Shown: piece by piece, positions 24,930 through 32,889 of the stretch
Layout: the number at the start of each line of letters is the position of its first letter
Position numbering within the stretch: position 1 is the first letter of the stretch
Source of the DNA: Bacillus sp. EB600
GTDB lineage: Bacteria; Bacillota; Bacilli; Bacillales; Cytobacillaceae
Assembly (NCBI RefSeq): GCF_024494385.1
Contig: NZ_JAEVLT010000042.1
Location: forward strand, 1 to 36,915
Length of the DNA stretch: 36,915 nt
Direction: 5' to 3'
The notes under the pieces: model-generated
The model's input: only the letters and a program-made list of their open reading frames with translations
The model's database searches: none
What the model was told of the DNA's origin: nothing
Program-made: the position numbers and the translations under genes

Positions 24930-25042
24930 TTTAAACACCTCTTCTCGTTTTTTGAAACTTTATAAATCTATTTTAATATTTAATATTTTCAGAATATACG
25001 ACTAGATTTGCTGTTTTTGATGAGCTTTTTCTCTTCTTTTTC

Positions 25043-25055
25043 GTATAATTTATAC
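25043..25055. promoter_or_regulatory. Perfect palindrome upstream of the catechol dioxygenase
   Basis: GTATAATTTATAC is a 13-base perfect palindrome about 115 bases upstream of the dioxygenase start, in a region with no recognisable TTGACA element. It could be an operator or activator site; this rests on symmetry only. Confidence 0.25.
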
Positions 25056-25333
25056 TAATAACAAAAGATGTCCTAATGGAAAACTATAATAATAGTGTTG
25101 GTTCTATATGCTTCGTTTTCAGCAAAGCAGAGTGAAATTTGTTTTAATCATCAAAGAGAGATATCCATTCACCTTGTTTATCAACTTTTTATCGTCATTT
25201 TATAAAATCCATTTTTAAAATGGATGGAAAATCGAAATTTTTTTTGAATTCATGATTAATTTATACCAATGTAGCTTTTCAAGAAAATTTCACAAAGCTC
25301 AATTTAAATTTGCTATAAATGAAATAACCATTT

Positions 25334-25351
25334 GGGGACAACCTGGGGACA
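25334..25351. repeat. GGGGACA direct repeats, 11 bases apart
   Basis: GGGGACA occurs at 25334-25340 and 25345-25351, about 115 bases left of the second tRNA T-arm remnant. Position and spacing echo the GGTCAC array at 1122 but the unit differs, as expected for another integrase's arm sites. Confidence 0.5.
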
Positions 25352-25465
25352 CAACGAATAATACTGTTCCCAAATTGCCCCTACTATATAAAATTCTTAA
25401 TAATTGCTATTCCGTTATATCCACTTTTTCCTACGAAATCTGTTACAATCATACCCACTATTTAT

Positions 25466-25501
25466 CCCTGGCAGCGTTGAGGTCGGGGTTCGAGCCCACT
25501 A
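25466..25501 (+). repeat. tRNA T-arm remnant, att-like direct repeat (right copy)
   Basis: CCCTGGCAGCGTTGAGGTC and the following GGGGTTCGAGCCC repeat the segment at 1279-1315 in the same orientation. One A is missing and the 3' side of the T-stem has drifted (CCACT). No 5' tRNA half is present. With the left copy it brackets a 24.2 kb block. Confidence 0.6.
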
Positions 25502-25519
25502 TTCTCCATAACCCAAAAC

Positions 25520-25544
25520 CCTTGCACAGCAAGGATTTTTCTTT
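25520..25544 (+). terminator. Terminator-like hairpin beside the att-like repeat
   Basis: CCTTGC-ACA-GCAAGG (25520-25534) is followed by ATTTTTCTTT. It resembles the terminator that often follows a tRNA gene. Confidence 0.55.
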
Positions 25545-25581
25545 GTTTTCCCTTTTTTTCTAACTGCATAATTAAGTAAAT

Positions 25582-25599
25582 GTGCACAAATGGTGCACA
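25582..25599. repeat. GTGCACA direct repeats, 11 bases apart
   Basis: GTGCACA occurs at 25582-25588 and 25593-25599, to the right of the T-arm remnant. A third repeat unit of the same spacing type suggests integrase arm sites on this side too. Confidence 0.4.
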
Positions 25600-25983
25600 G
25601 ACAGAATTTTCTTCTCCATAATTTTGTTCGATTTCTATTATTAAATATTCGTAAAAACCCTTTAAAATAAGGTATTTCCGTCTATCCACACTTGGGAATC
25701 ACAATGTCCTTTACTCCCATTGAGGTCAAGGATTATTAAGGTAAGTCACAATATTCTTTAAACTATATTGAAAGACTTTAGTCTCTATTGAATTGTATAT
25801 ATCATAAAGGTACTCACTATCCTCCTCATTTATTAAATTTTTTCACCATCTTTATCAAATCTTTTTCTCACCTACTCTTTACTTTACAAAAAGTGAGCAT
25901 TTCCCTTTTTAAGTTTATTGGAGGAAAGTTAGCAGTTATGATGATGTCTGGGTAATAATAAGTAAGTCACTTTTACCTATTAA

Positions 25984-26013
25984 ACAAGCAAGGCCCGATT
26001 AGGCCCTGCTTGT
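25984..26013. terminator. GC-rich hairpin, possible terminator
   Basis: ACAAGCA and AGGCC (25984-25995) fold onto GGCCCTGCTTGT (26002-26013). It lies downstream of the broken regulator at 26182. The T tracts are weak on both strands. The rest of the 24930-26181 gap is AT-rich with no gene seen. Confidence 0.4.
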
Positions 26014-26181
26014 TATTTGACTATTACATTTCAAACCATTCCTTCCTGTAAACGGTACCGACAAATCAGTTCTTATGTCACCAGACCTTTTCGGTTTCAC
26101 GGTAATGGTTTTTTCTTTTCCAGGCTGGACTTCGGAACACTTTTTAACAATGACTACTCCATTCTAATTAACAAAAAAAAT

Positions 26182-27738
26182 TCATTCCGTTTGTATTCCC
26201 TGCCATTCATCTCCCAGAAGCATTAATGCTTTTAATGATAAAAGCAATTGAAATTTTATTTCGGGATCTCGAAAATCATTTCCTATTAAATTAGCGATTT
26301 TGTTTAAACGGTAGCGGAGACCACTATTCGAGATGGATAATTGTTCTGCAATTTGTTCAAAACTCCCACTATGTGTGAGAAAAACATACAGTGTCTCAAT
26401 TAATTCCACTTTACTCTGATCAAGATTATTATATAAATTTCCAAGAGTTAATTGTGCTAATTTTCGTATTGCGAATTTATTTCCTTCACTTACAAATATA
26501 CCCAGAATACCTAATTCATTGAAGAATGTAACCGGGGATTCCTTCGTCGAAAACTTAAGAGCCGTGTCAGCTTCTTTAAAAGCTTCTTGCACTTCTTCTA
26601 TTACTTTGCTGTGCATGGAACTAATTCCAGCAAACCAAACAGTATGAATTAGTGCTTTTCTAAGGTAAGACATAAAAGGATAAATCACATACTCTACTGT
26701 TCTCTTCCCTAATTGTTTTTGCGGTAAAATGACAAATAAACTGTCTGTCTTTTGTCCAAATAATACACGAATCCCTTTATCTGACATATATTTGGAAACG
26801 TATTCAAAAATTTCAATTTGTAAATTAGGATTAATTTTTTGTTGTTGATCTGTCATTTTATATCTAAGGTGAATAGCATAGTATCCACCTGTAAAATCTA
26901 AGTCGATGAAGAATGCCTTTTTCATTAGTTCTTGTCACAAGGTGGACACTCTATTGATGACCATCGAATCTATATCATAGTTACACTTATTCTTACTTTC
27001 AAACAGAAACGAGCAATATGCGACAATTTTATCCTGCAGATAAATGGGAGAAACAAGTCTGGTACAATCTGAATGTTGAATTTCAATTATATTCCTAATA
27101 GGTCTATTATTTTCTAAATAGAATTGGAATTCTCTTTTTATCGGTTTATATTCATCTTTAGTAATGCCTTTTGCTAAAACAACCTGATGATATAAATCCT
27201 CTATGACAACCGGCCTCATAATTTGCTTTTCAACTATGTCTAAAATCGTCTCAACATCATTTCCTTTGATTAGCCCATCTGTTAGAGCATGATCAATTTT
27301 CATGACTGTAGATAAATTATTTTTTTCTTGTAATAGCGTTTCATACGTATGTTCAAGTTCTTTTAAAATAGGTAGCTGTTTATGATTGATAAACTCTTCA
27401 CGGACTTCTTCTTCCCAATCAGAAAGTAAGCGGCCTTCCCAAATACAAAAGGGTGCCCCTTCTCCAATGCATTGATGTTCTTTAAAAAATACTGTTTCAC
27501 CTAAAAGATAGGAATTAGCCCCGCTTGCGTAACCGACAAGTGAATGACAAATGGGATGGTCTGCTTTACCAAAATGTTGAATATGCTGTTCGGCTTCAAA
27601 TGAATTTTCCCAAATTCCTTTAAACCTATATTTTTTAACATGACCATCTTCCATTTCCAATACATTTTCCGTGACAGTAGCTTTTACATGACCTTTTACG
27701 GTATGAAATTCCGGAAAATAATGAATTTTTTCCATCAT
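26182..27738 (-). pseudogene. Second XylR_N-V4R/PucR regulator, broken
   Basis: A paralogue of the regulator at 21483. The N-terminal part (26935-27738) keeps the second half of the sensor: FKGIWENSFEAEQHIQHFG, HPICHSLVGYASGANSYLLG and FKEHQCIGEGAPFCIWEG. The C-terminal part (26182-26925) keeps the PucR output with AEQLSISNSGLRYRLNKIAN. Between them a stop at 26935 and the loss of about 30 residues break the frame. The first ~90 sensor residues are also gone where the gene meets a GntR fragment at about 27740. The C-terminal part has its own ATG, so a free DNA-binding half is conceivable but unlikely. Confidence 0.85.
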
Positions 27739-27745
27739 GCTCATT

Positions 27746-27976
27746 ACCCATAACTCTATTATGGCGAGGCTATTAGAATCCATTTCTGAACCAATGGATA
27801 AGGCGATGGAGGAAATACGTAGAATTACTTTCAATAGTCCAGTTTTAGCACAGATTGTTCTCAAAGAACATCGTCAGATTTATCAAGCAGTAGTTGAACA
27901 AAATCCATTATTAGCTCAACTAAAAATGGCAGAGCACCTTGATCATTTTGCGGGGAAAATGTTAAAGGGAAAATAA
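27746..27976 (+). pseudogene. GntR/FCD regulator C-terminal fragment
   Basis: The plus strand encodes NSIMARLLESISEPMDKAME, then VLKEHRQIYQAVVEQNPLLA and a closing HLDHFAGKMLKGK. This is the last ~75 residues of an FCD-domain GntR regulator, including the LKEHRQIYQA helix. The winged helix and most of the effector domain are missing. It is joined head to head with the broken XylR_N-PucR gene, marking a rearrangement. It is not a duplicate of the intact GntR at 10028, whose C-terminus differs. Confidence 0.75.
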
Positions 27977-28284
27977 CAATAGAGGAATTGTTTTACATCT
28001 TATTAAAAAAGAATACAACCTATTTATAGATGAGAGCAGGGTGTTCGCCTAATGACTTCCTCCTCATCAAACCTCCCTTCCCCGTTGAACTAGACAGCTA
28101 ACAAAGATATTGTTATAACGAAAACTTTATTTGCCCTTTGAAAAGTTAATTTTCGAACCCCTTTCTTTTTAATCTCGTTCTTTTACTCTTTTATAAAGAC
28201 TACTTTAGTTATTAACTTTTAATACTTACTTGTGGAAGGCTAAATACGAATAAACAACCTGCTCGAAAGAGATTAGGTTGTTAT

Positions 28285-28330
28285 GCGCGCCTTAGAGGAT
28301 TCGAATCTCTGACCAACCGCTTAGAAGGCC
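28285..28330 (-). pseudogene. tRNA-Arg-like 3' half remnant
   Basis: On the minus strand CCTTCTAAGCGG (an anticodon-loop-like CTTCTAA with TCT) is followed by GGTCAGAGATTCGAATCCTCT, a T-arm with one mismatch, and then AAGGCGCGC, an acceptor-like end. No 5' half with a complementary GCGCGCC is found. This is what a displaced tRNA end looks like after integration of a mobile element. Confidence 0.5.
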
Positions 28331-28404
28331 AATAAGCCGGAAGTGTAAGAAATGAAGAAAATTTAGAGAGAGTATGAGAATAAAAATAAACTTTGAAAAC
28401 ATTA

Positions 28405-28493
28405 TTAAAAAAAGGCCTTAGAGTACATTCACTGGTAAGACAAGCCGGGAATTACCCGGCCTACTTTCTTTTACAAAAAAACCGCTCTAAGGC
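28405..28493 (-). terminator. Nested hairpin terminator of the LysM/3D gene
   Basis: An outer stem GCCTTAGAG (28415-28423) / CTCTAAGGC (28485-28493) encloses an inner GCCGGG (28444-28449) / CCCGGC (28455-28460). On the minus strand the outer stem is followed by CTTTTTTT. It starts just after the stop codon at 28500. Confidence 0.7.
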
Positions 28494-28499
28494 AGTCTT

Positions 28500-29375
28500 T
28501 TAGTTTAATATTTTAACCCTTATTTCTTTTGCCCCAAATTGCAGTGCTTCACTTTCACTAGGCATATAGACATCAATTCTATTTCCCTTAATAGCTCCTC
28601 CCGTGTCGGCTGCAGTGGCTTCACCATATCCTTCAACAAACACTTTTGACCCTAGTGGAATGACAGATGGGTCAACTGAAATGACTTTTGCATCTGGGTT
28701 TGCCTTTAAATTTACACCTGTTCGTGTGATCCCTGAGCAACCTTCACACGATGCTGTATATGCTGTGGCTTTAACTGTGATTTCCTTGGATACATTCGTT
28801 TGTACCGCAGCGGGTGCAGGTGCCGGGGTTGCCGTATTATTGTTCACAGGTTTAGGTGGGGTTGCTTGTTGGACTCGTTTTACATGAGCAGGAGCACTTG
28901 ATTTCTCATTTGTCTGAGCGCTTACCGATGGTTGAGGTGCTGCTGCCGTGGTATTAACCTGTGCTTTTGTTGAGTTCCCATCCGGATGCTTAGCCCTTTC
29001 TATTTTACTGGGAGTTGCTGAATTATCATATATTACTAAATTTAATCCAGGATGAATAAGATTTGTAGATAAATTATTCCATTCCTTTAATGCTTCGACA
29101 GATACATGATTGTCAAGGGCAATCTTCCATAATGTATCCCCTTGCTTTACCGTATATTGCTTATCTGTTTGAATTGCCAAGACATCCCCCGGATGGATTA
29201 AATCCGTTGAAAGATGATTCCATTTTTTTATGTTTTGAATAGAAGCATTATGTATATATGATAACTTCCAAAGTGTATCTCCTTTTTTTACAACTACTTC
29301 TTGGGCTTGTACGCTTGCACCGATGGCACCCGAGATGGTTACTGCTGCTAACATAGAAAATACGTGTCTTTTCAT
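28500..29375 (-). CDS. Secreted LysM and 3D-domain cell wall protein, YocH-like
   Basis: A 291-residue exported protein. A signal peptide (VFSMLAAVTISGAIGASVQA) is followed by two LysM repeats (about residues 26-70 and 74-118: KKGDTLWKLSYIHNA, KQGDTLWKIALDNHV), a Pro/Ala/Thr/Gln-rich linker, and a C-terminal 3D domain with KATAYTA, DPSVIPLGSKVFVEGYGEA, AADTGGAIKGNRIDVYM. The three Asp of the 3D fold are present. Such proteins bind peptidoglycan and act in wall turnover or resuscitation. GGAGG lies 8 bases before the ATG at 29373-29375. It is monocistronic, with its own terminator. In B. subtilis yocH is under WalRK; no clear WalR box was found here. Confidence 0.92.
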   Translation of the reverse strand: MKRHVFSMLAAVTISGAIGASVQAQEVVVKKGDTLWKLSYIHNASIQNIKKWNHLSTDLIHPGDVLAIQTDKQYTVKQGDTLWKIALDNHVSVEALKEWNNLSTNLIHPGLNLVIYDNSATPSKIERAKHPDGNSTKAQVNTTAAAPQPSVSAQTNEKSSAPAHVKRVQQATPPKPVNNNTATPAPAPAAVQTNVSKEITVKATAYTASCEGCSGITRTGVNLKANPDAKVISVDPSVIPLGSKVFVEGYGEATAADTGGAIKGNRIDVYMPSESEALQFGAKEIRVKILN

Positions 29376-29856
29376 TGAATAAACCTCCAATCTCATTCAT
29401 TTAACGAAGTTGCTAGATCAATGATAACACGAAATATTCAGAGAAAAAGAACATACGTATGTTAATTAAGTTACATAAATTGCATTAATATCACAATTCC
29501 ATCTCAATATGATGGAAAATTCAGTTAGTTTTGACTTCTAATTTTCAGACGATAACCGAAGCGATGACAATCCTTAAATTACAAATTTTACTTTTTTATT
29601 AAAAACAAATACCACAATAGCATGAATCAATTCTTTTTATTAGAATTGGATTCAAATCAAGATTCATATGATAGAAACATTGTTTTATTTTTAATAAAAT
29701 TCATGAAGAGGATATGAAAAAATTATTTTAAAAGGGAAATACGGCCACTTATTAAATTGATGTATTGGTCTAGATGGAGAAGTATAGAAGGTAGTATAGG
29801 TTTGTATTTAAGAGATAAGTCAAAGGTCCATGCAATTTAAGATTGGAGGGAATAAT
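29376..29856. other. Divergent intergenic region
   Basis: Upstream region of both the LysM/3D gene and the DUF2187 gene. A perfect 14-base palindrome, AACATACGTATGTT, lies at 29450-29463 and may be an operator. Nothing else is seen. Confidence 0.4.
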
Positions 29857-30189
29857 TTGATATTCAATACCAAAAAGAAAGCGGAAATAGGCGATCATAT
29901 CTTTTTTAAAAATGGAATCAAAGGGATCGTTGAGAAGGTTAATGAAAATTCAGTGATTGTAAAGATAACCAAAAATAAGACTGAATTGGAATTTGAAGAA
30001 AACAGAACAGTTGTATCACATAAAATTATAAGGTTATTTAATTGTGCATATTGTGAAGGAAAAAATCAGAAATTTCATAGAAGTGACAAAAATTCTTTTA
30101 TTGAACAATCATGTTCATTTACTCATAATTCCCTCGAATTCGATACTTTTTTAAATTTAATAGGCTCCGAGAGTGCAACCGGAGTCTGA
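29857..30189 (+). CDS. DUF2187-family protein (YkvS-like) with C-terminal extension
   Basis: The first ~55 residues (AEIGDHIFFKNGIKGIVEKV and NSVIVKITKN) match the small beta-barrel DUF2187 family of Bacillus. The rest carries FNCAYCEGKNQKFHR and ends QSCSFTHNSLEF, a Cys/His-rich tail that is unusual for the family and might bind metal. The TTG at 29857-29859 is preferred as start because GGAGGG lies 6-7 bases upstream; an ATG at 29830 has no site. Function is unknown. A GACTCCGG-type hairpin follows the stop but lacks a T run. Confidence 0.65.
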   Translation: MIFNTKKKAEIGDHIFFKNGIKGIVEKVNENSVIVKITKNKTELEFEENRTVVSHKIIRLFNCAYCEGKNQKFHRSDKNSFIEQSCSFTHNSLEFDTFLNLIGSESATGV

Positions 30190-30557
30190 GTAGATCACTG
30201 GACCCTTTTTGCCATTTTGGATGTTTTCAAGATACTTTGGCCTCTTTTTTCTTAAGATAAATTAAAACTGATCATAGTGTTCTTGAACAACTTCTTGAGC
30301 GCCAAGGGGGGTGAATTTGTCTATTTTTCTGGTTGATGGATGGTTTTATACATTCCAGTTATATCAATAATTGGGGGGATGTTTTGAATCGGCTCTTATG
30401 GCTGATTTTGCATAAAATTCTGTATAAAAAAACGGATGGTTATTCGCTCACAAGTATAGTAGCATTATGTTAACTAAGTCTGAATATCTTATACATTCCA
30501 TTTAAAAACGATCAGGGAAAAACAAAAGATAACGATTGTTGTATTAAAAATGTTTGG
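30190..30557. other. Intergenic, no supported gene
   Basis: Mixed AT-rich sequence. A 29-codon frame from TTG 30384 behind GGGGGG is possible but not supported by any recognisable product. Confidence 0.4.
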
Positions 30558-30716
30558 ATGTCTCGCGTACATACTCAATCAATGGAAAAAGAATTTTTTC
30601 TTCCAGAGCTTCAAAACATCATCGAGCAAAATACGCTGGCGATCAAACAGAAAAGCTTCCAGCAAGTAAAATACACGGGGACTGCTGTATCCAGCCTTGT
30701 TTTCGAGACATTTTAA
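30558..30716 (+). pseudogene. Unrecognised short frame, probable gene fragment
   Basis: A 52-residue frame starts at ATG 30558 and reads RVHTQSMEKEFFLPELQNII and then KQKSFQQVKYTGTAVSSLVF. The frame is open upstream to about 30474. Composition is protein-like but there is no ribosome binding site, and no family is recognised. It is most likely the tail of a lost gene. Its 3' end overlaps the small minus-strand gene at 30713 by 4 bases. Confidence 0.25.
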
Positions 30717-30817
30717 TACTTATGATTCTCATAAACTAAATGAAATTCCCTATCTTCCATAGAATCTCCACTGTTTTTTACTCCCTCTAATTGGACACCA
30801 TTTACTAATTGCTTCAC
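30713..30817 (-). CDS. Very small protein, 34 residues
   Basis: A GTG at 30815-30817 sits 7-8 bases behind AAAGGAGTG, a strong site. The product KQLVNGVQLEGVKNSGDSME, ending VYENHKY, is short, polar and without a membrane segment. Support comes from the ribosome binding site and a stop in a plausible place. No family is recognised. Confidence 0.4.
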   Translation of the reverse strand: MKQLVNGVQLEGVKNSGDSMEDREFHLVYENHKY

Positions 30818-31086
30818 AAGAATCACTCCTTTGTTATTGATAACCAAAAAGTAATTCAAAAATAAAAAAGGTGAAATCACCAAAATTCATTTTTCCAGCC
30901 CCAAAATCAAATTTAAGCCTTAAATTTGATTCCAAATTTCAATTTTATATACTTTTTTTAAAATATTAATAACCTTAATAAGTTTCAACATACATGATAT
31001 AGCATAAATGAAAAAGGTGAGTCATTGGACTAACCAATACTCACCTTTGTTTTGAATGATAGACTTGTAAGGTCCTTTCTAGACCG

Positions 31087-31455
31087 TTTTATTTCACAAA
31101 AACCCCAAATGGTTTTCCTACCACTGAACTCAGGATACAGGATATTGCTCAAAATCGTTGGTGTGATCTCTACTACGATTCTGGAATAGGAGAATATTTT
31201 CTTAGAGTTAAAGGGAAAAGGGATGAAATCCGACATGCATTGATCAAGAAATTGGTTTTCGAAAGACTCCAAAAATTGAGGGTAAGAAAAAGGCTTTCCC
31301 CACATTTATACCCAACTGACGAGACTCCATTGTTTACAACCAATTGGGGAAAGGCTTATGATTTTAGGGATTTGTCTATATATGTCACCAATATCATCAA
31401 GCAAACGAATTTTGATTTTATAAAATACAAACAAGAAAACGTGACACCCCTTTGA
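31087..31455 (+). pseudogene. Tyrosine recombinase (phage integrase) middle fragment
   Basis: The frame reads PTTELRIQDIAQNRWCDLYY, LRVKGKRDEIRHALIKKLVF, PTDETPLFTTNWGKAYDFRD and TNIIKQTNFDFIKYKQENVTP, then stops exactly where the H-x-x-R box (TPHxxRH) is expected. The N-terminal core-binding domain, the first catalytic Arg context (GLR is PTTEL here) and the C-terminal HxxR...Y are missing. Downstream, 31456-31620 holds out-of-frame fragments (KKENDAAQYIDEK; NPCNPACSVNGRRN) that may be the decayed tail or another gene. Confidence 0.6.
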
Positions 31456-31652
31456 AGGAAATCATGAAAAAGGAAAATGACGCAGCGCAGTATATTGATG
31501 AGAAAAAATATTAAAAAACTTACCAGCTGATTTTTTATTTGAAAATCCTTGTAATCCAGCCTGTTCTGTTAATGGAAGAAGAAATGTTCGGTTGGCGTTG
31601 CCATTCCTTTCATGTTAAAAAGATACTTATAGATTCCAAAACTAATAATTCA

Positions 31653-32510
31653 CTAAAATAGGATTTTTCCCACACCGATTAGACTACTAATAATTCCTAT
31701 TCCATTCATGGTGCCTTTTCCTACTTTAAGTAAGCCTCCAAGTATTCCCGGCCGGCCTATACCTTCGTTATTCCACCATCCCATCGGGGACCCCGGACCA
31801 CCCCATCCCATGGGATTTACCTGTCCCCCCCAGCCTACAGGGTTTCCAAAACCGCCCCAGTTTGCCTGTTGCCCACCGGCGCTATAACCAAAGGGATTGG
31901 CGGACGACGGCAGCAAAGCGGCGAGGTGTCCTTGTGCGAACATCCCTGCGTGATTGACTGGTTTCGCCCAAGGGAGGGGCTGTTTTTGGGAATTGAAACC
32001 CGCATGGCCAGCTGATGGAGCCCAACCTAGAGGCTGACCTTGTGCGAACATCCCTGCATGGTAGATCGGTTGCGCCCAAGGAGTGGACTTTCCTTGGGAC
32101 GCAAAATCTGGATGTTCGGGAAGCTGCGGCCAGTCGGCCAGCTGCTCTTGCCACTCCCAATTGTCATGATTAACCGGCGGCATCGAATTCCCTTTGTGTC
32201 CATGAGGTGTAAAATTCTCATGGTCAGCCGGTGTTGTCCAACTGGAAGAAGGCTCTTGTGCTGTCAAACCCGTTTGGCCGGCGGGAGAAGTCCAATTAAC
32301 AGGTTGTTCCATACGATCAAACCCCTTTAAACTCCCGGGACTATTCCAACCGGCCGGATAGACTCGACCACTCCAACCCTCGGAAATCCTAAAACCATTT
32401 ATTCCTCCAAATTTGGGTATTTGGGGCTGTGAATATAATGATGGTACTAAAATTTGGTTATTATATAGCTGCCCTATCCCCTTTGAATTCACATACCAAT
32501 ACTGGTGCAT
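31653..32510 (-). CDS. Tryptophan/glycine-rich tandem-repeat protein, putative coat or surface protein
   Basis: A 285-residue protein of no recognised family. Residues 49-210 form nine contiguous 18-residue repeats, best conserved in units 6-8 (PWAQPIYHAGMFA, GWAPSAGHAGFNS, PWAKPVNHAGMFA), with Trp at position 7, Pro at 10 and His at 13. Residues ~211-250 are Gly/Trp repeats (NPVGWGGQ, NPMGWGGPG, SPMGWW). The C-terminal 35 residues are an uncharged Gly-rich hydrophobic stretch (ILGGLLKVGKG, IGIISSLIGVGKILF). GAGGGG lies 9 bases before the ATG. Bacillus spore-coat or VrrA/YqfQ-like proteins have similar low-complexity layouts, so a coat or surface role is a guess. Confidence 0.7.
   Translation of the reverse strand: MHQYWYVNSKGIGQLYNNQILVPSLYSQPQIPKFGGINGFRISEGWSGRVYPAGWNSPGSLKGFDRMEQPVNWTSPAGQTGLTAQEPSSSWTTPADHENFTPHGHKGNSMPPVNHDNWEWQEQLADWPQLPEHPDFASQGKSTPWAQPIYHAGMFAQGQPLGWAPSAGHAGFNSQKQPLPWAKPVNHAGMFAQGHLAALLPSSANPFGYSAGGQQANWGGFGNPVGWGGQVNPMGWGGPGSPMGWWNNEGIGRPGILGGLLKVGKGTMNGIGIISSLIGVGKILF
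31881..32366 (-). repeat. Nine tandem 54-bp units inside the W/G-rich gene
   Basis: These 486 bases encode nine 18-residue units with no insertions between them. Units 6 and 8 agree at 11 of 18 residues, and at DNA level CTTGTGCGAACATCCCTGC occurs identically near 31932 and 32040, two units (108 bases) apart. Confidence 0.8.
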
Positions 32511-32889
32511 ACGCCTATTCCCCTCATTTTAAAAACATAATGTTAGACTTAGCCTATGTAATATTCCTTTTTAAGACTGGTTAAATAACTAGGTCTACAA
32601 GCCCATATTTAAAAGAATGGGTGCGTGGTCTTGTTGATTTATTATCAAGAGCAGCAAAAAAGGCTCCTAATCTTTTTACACACATATTTCGTTGCTTTAA
32701 GAGGAAACTAAACCGAATAGTCTTGAAACTAAATATAATAAAAAATCTAATTATCCAAGGAAATCTTTTTAGTGGAGAAAAAGCAATAATATCAACTACT
32801 AAAAACAAAACCCCTATAATAAAACCGATTAAGATTTCTAATAACTCACTTCCTGTATGCAACTTTATACTTTTTTACGATTATCAATG
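32511..32889. other. Gap with two overlapping weak frames
   Basis: Two antisense frames cover this gap. The minus one starts with TTG 32862 and has a hydrophobic ILIGFIIGVLFLVVDIIAFS; the plus one is Lys/Ile-rich. Neither has a ribosome binding site or a recognised product, so no gene is called. Confidence 0.3.

Noticed and set aside
30384..30473. 29-codon frame from TTG behind GGGGGG
   Set aside because: The product has no recognisable character and the start is weak.
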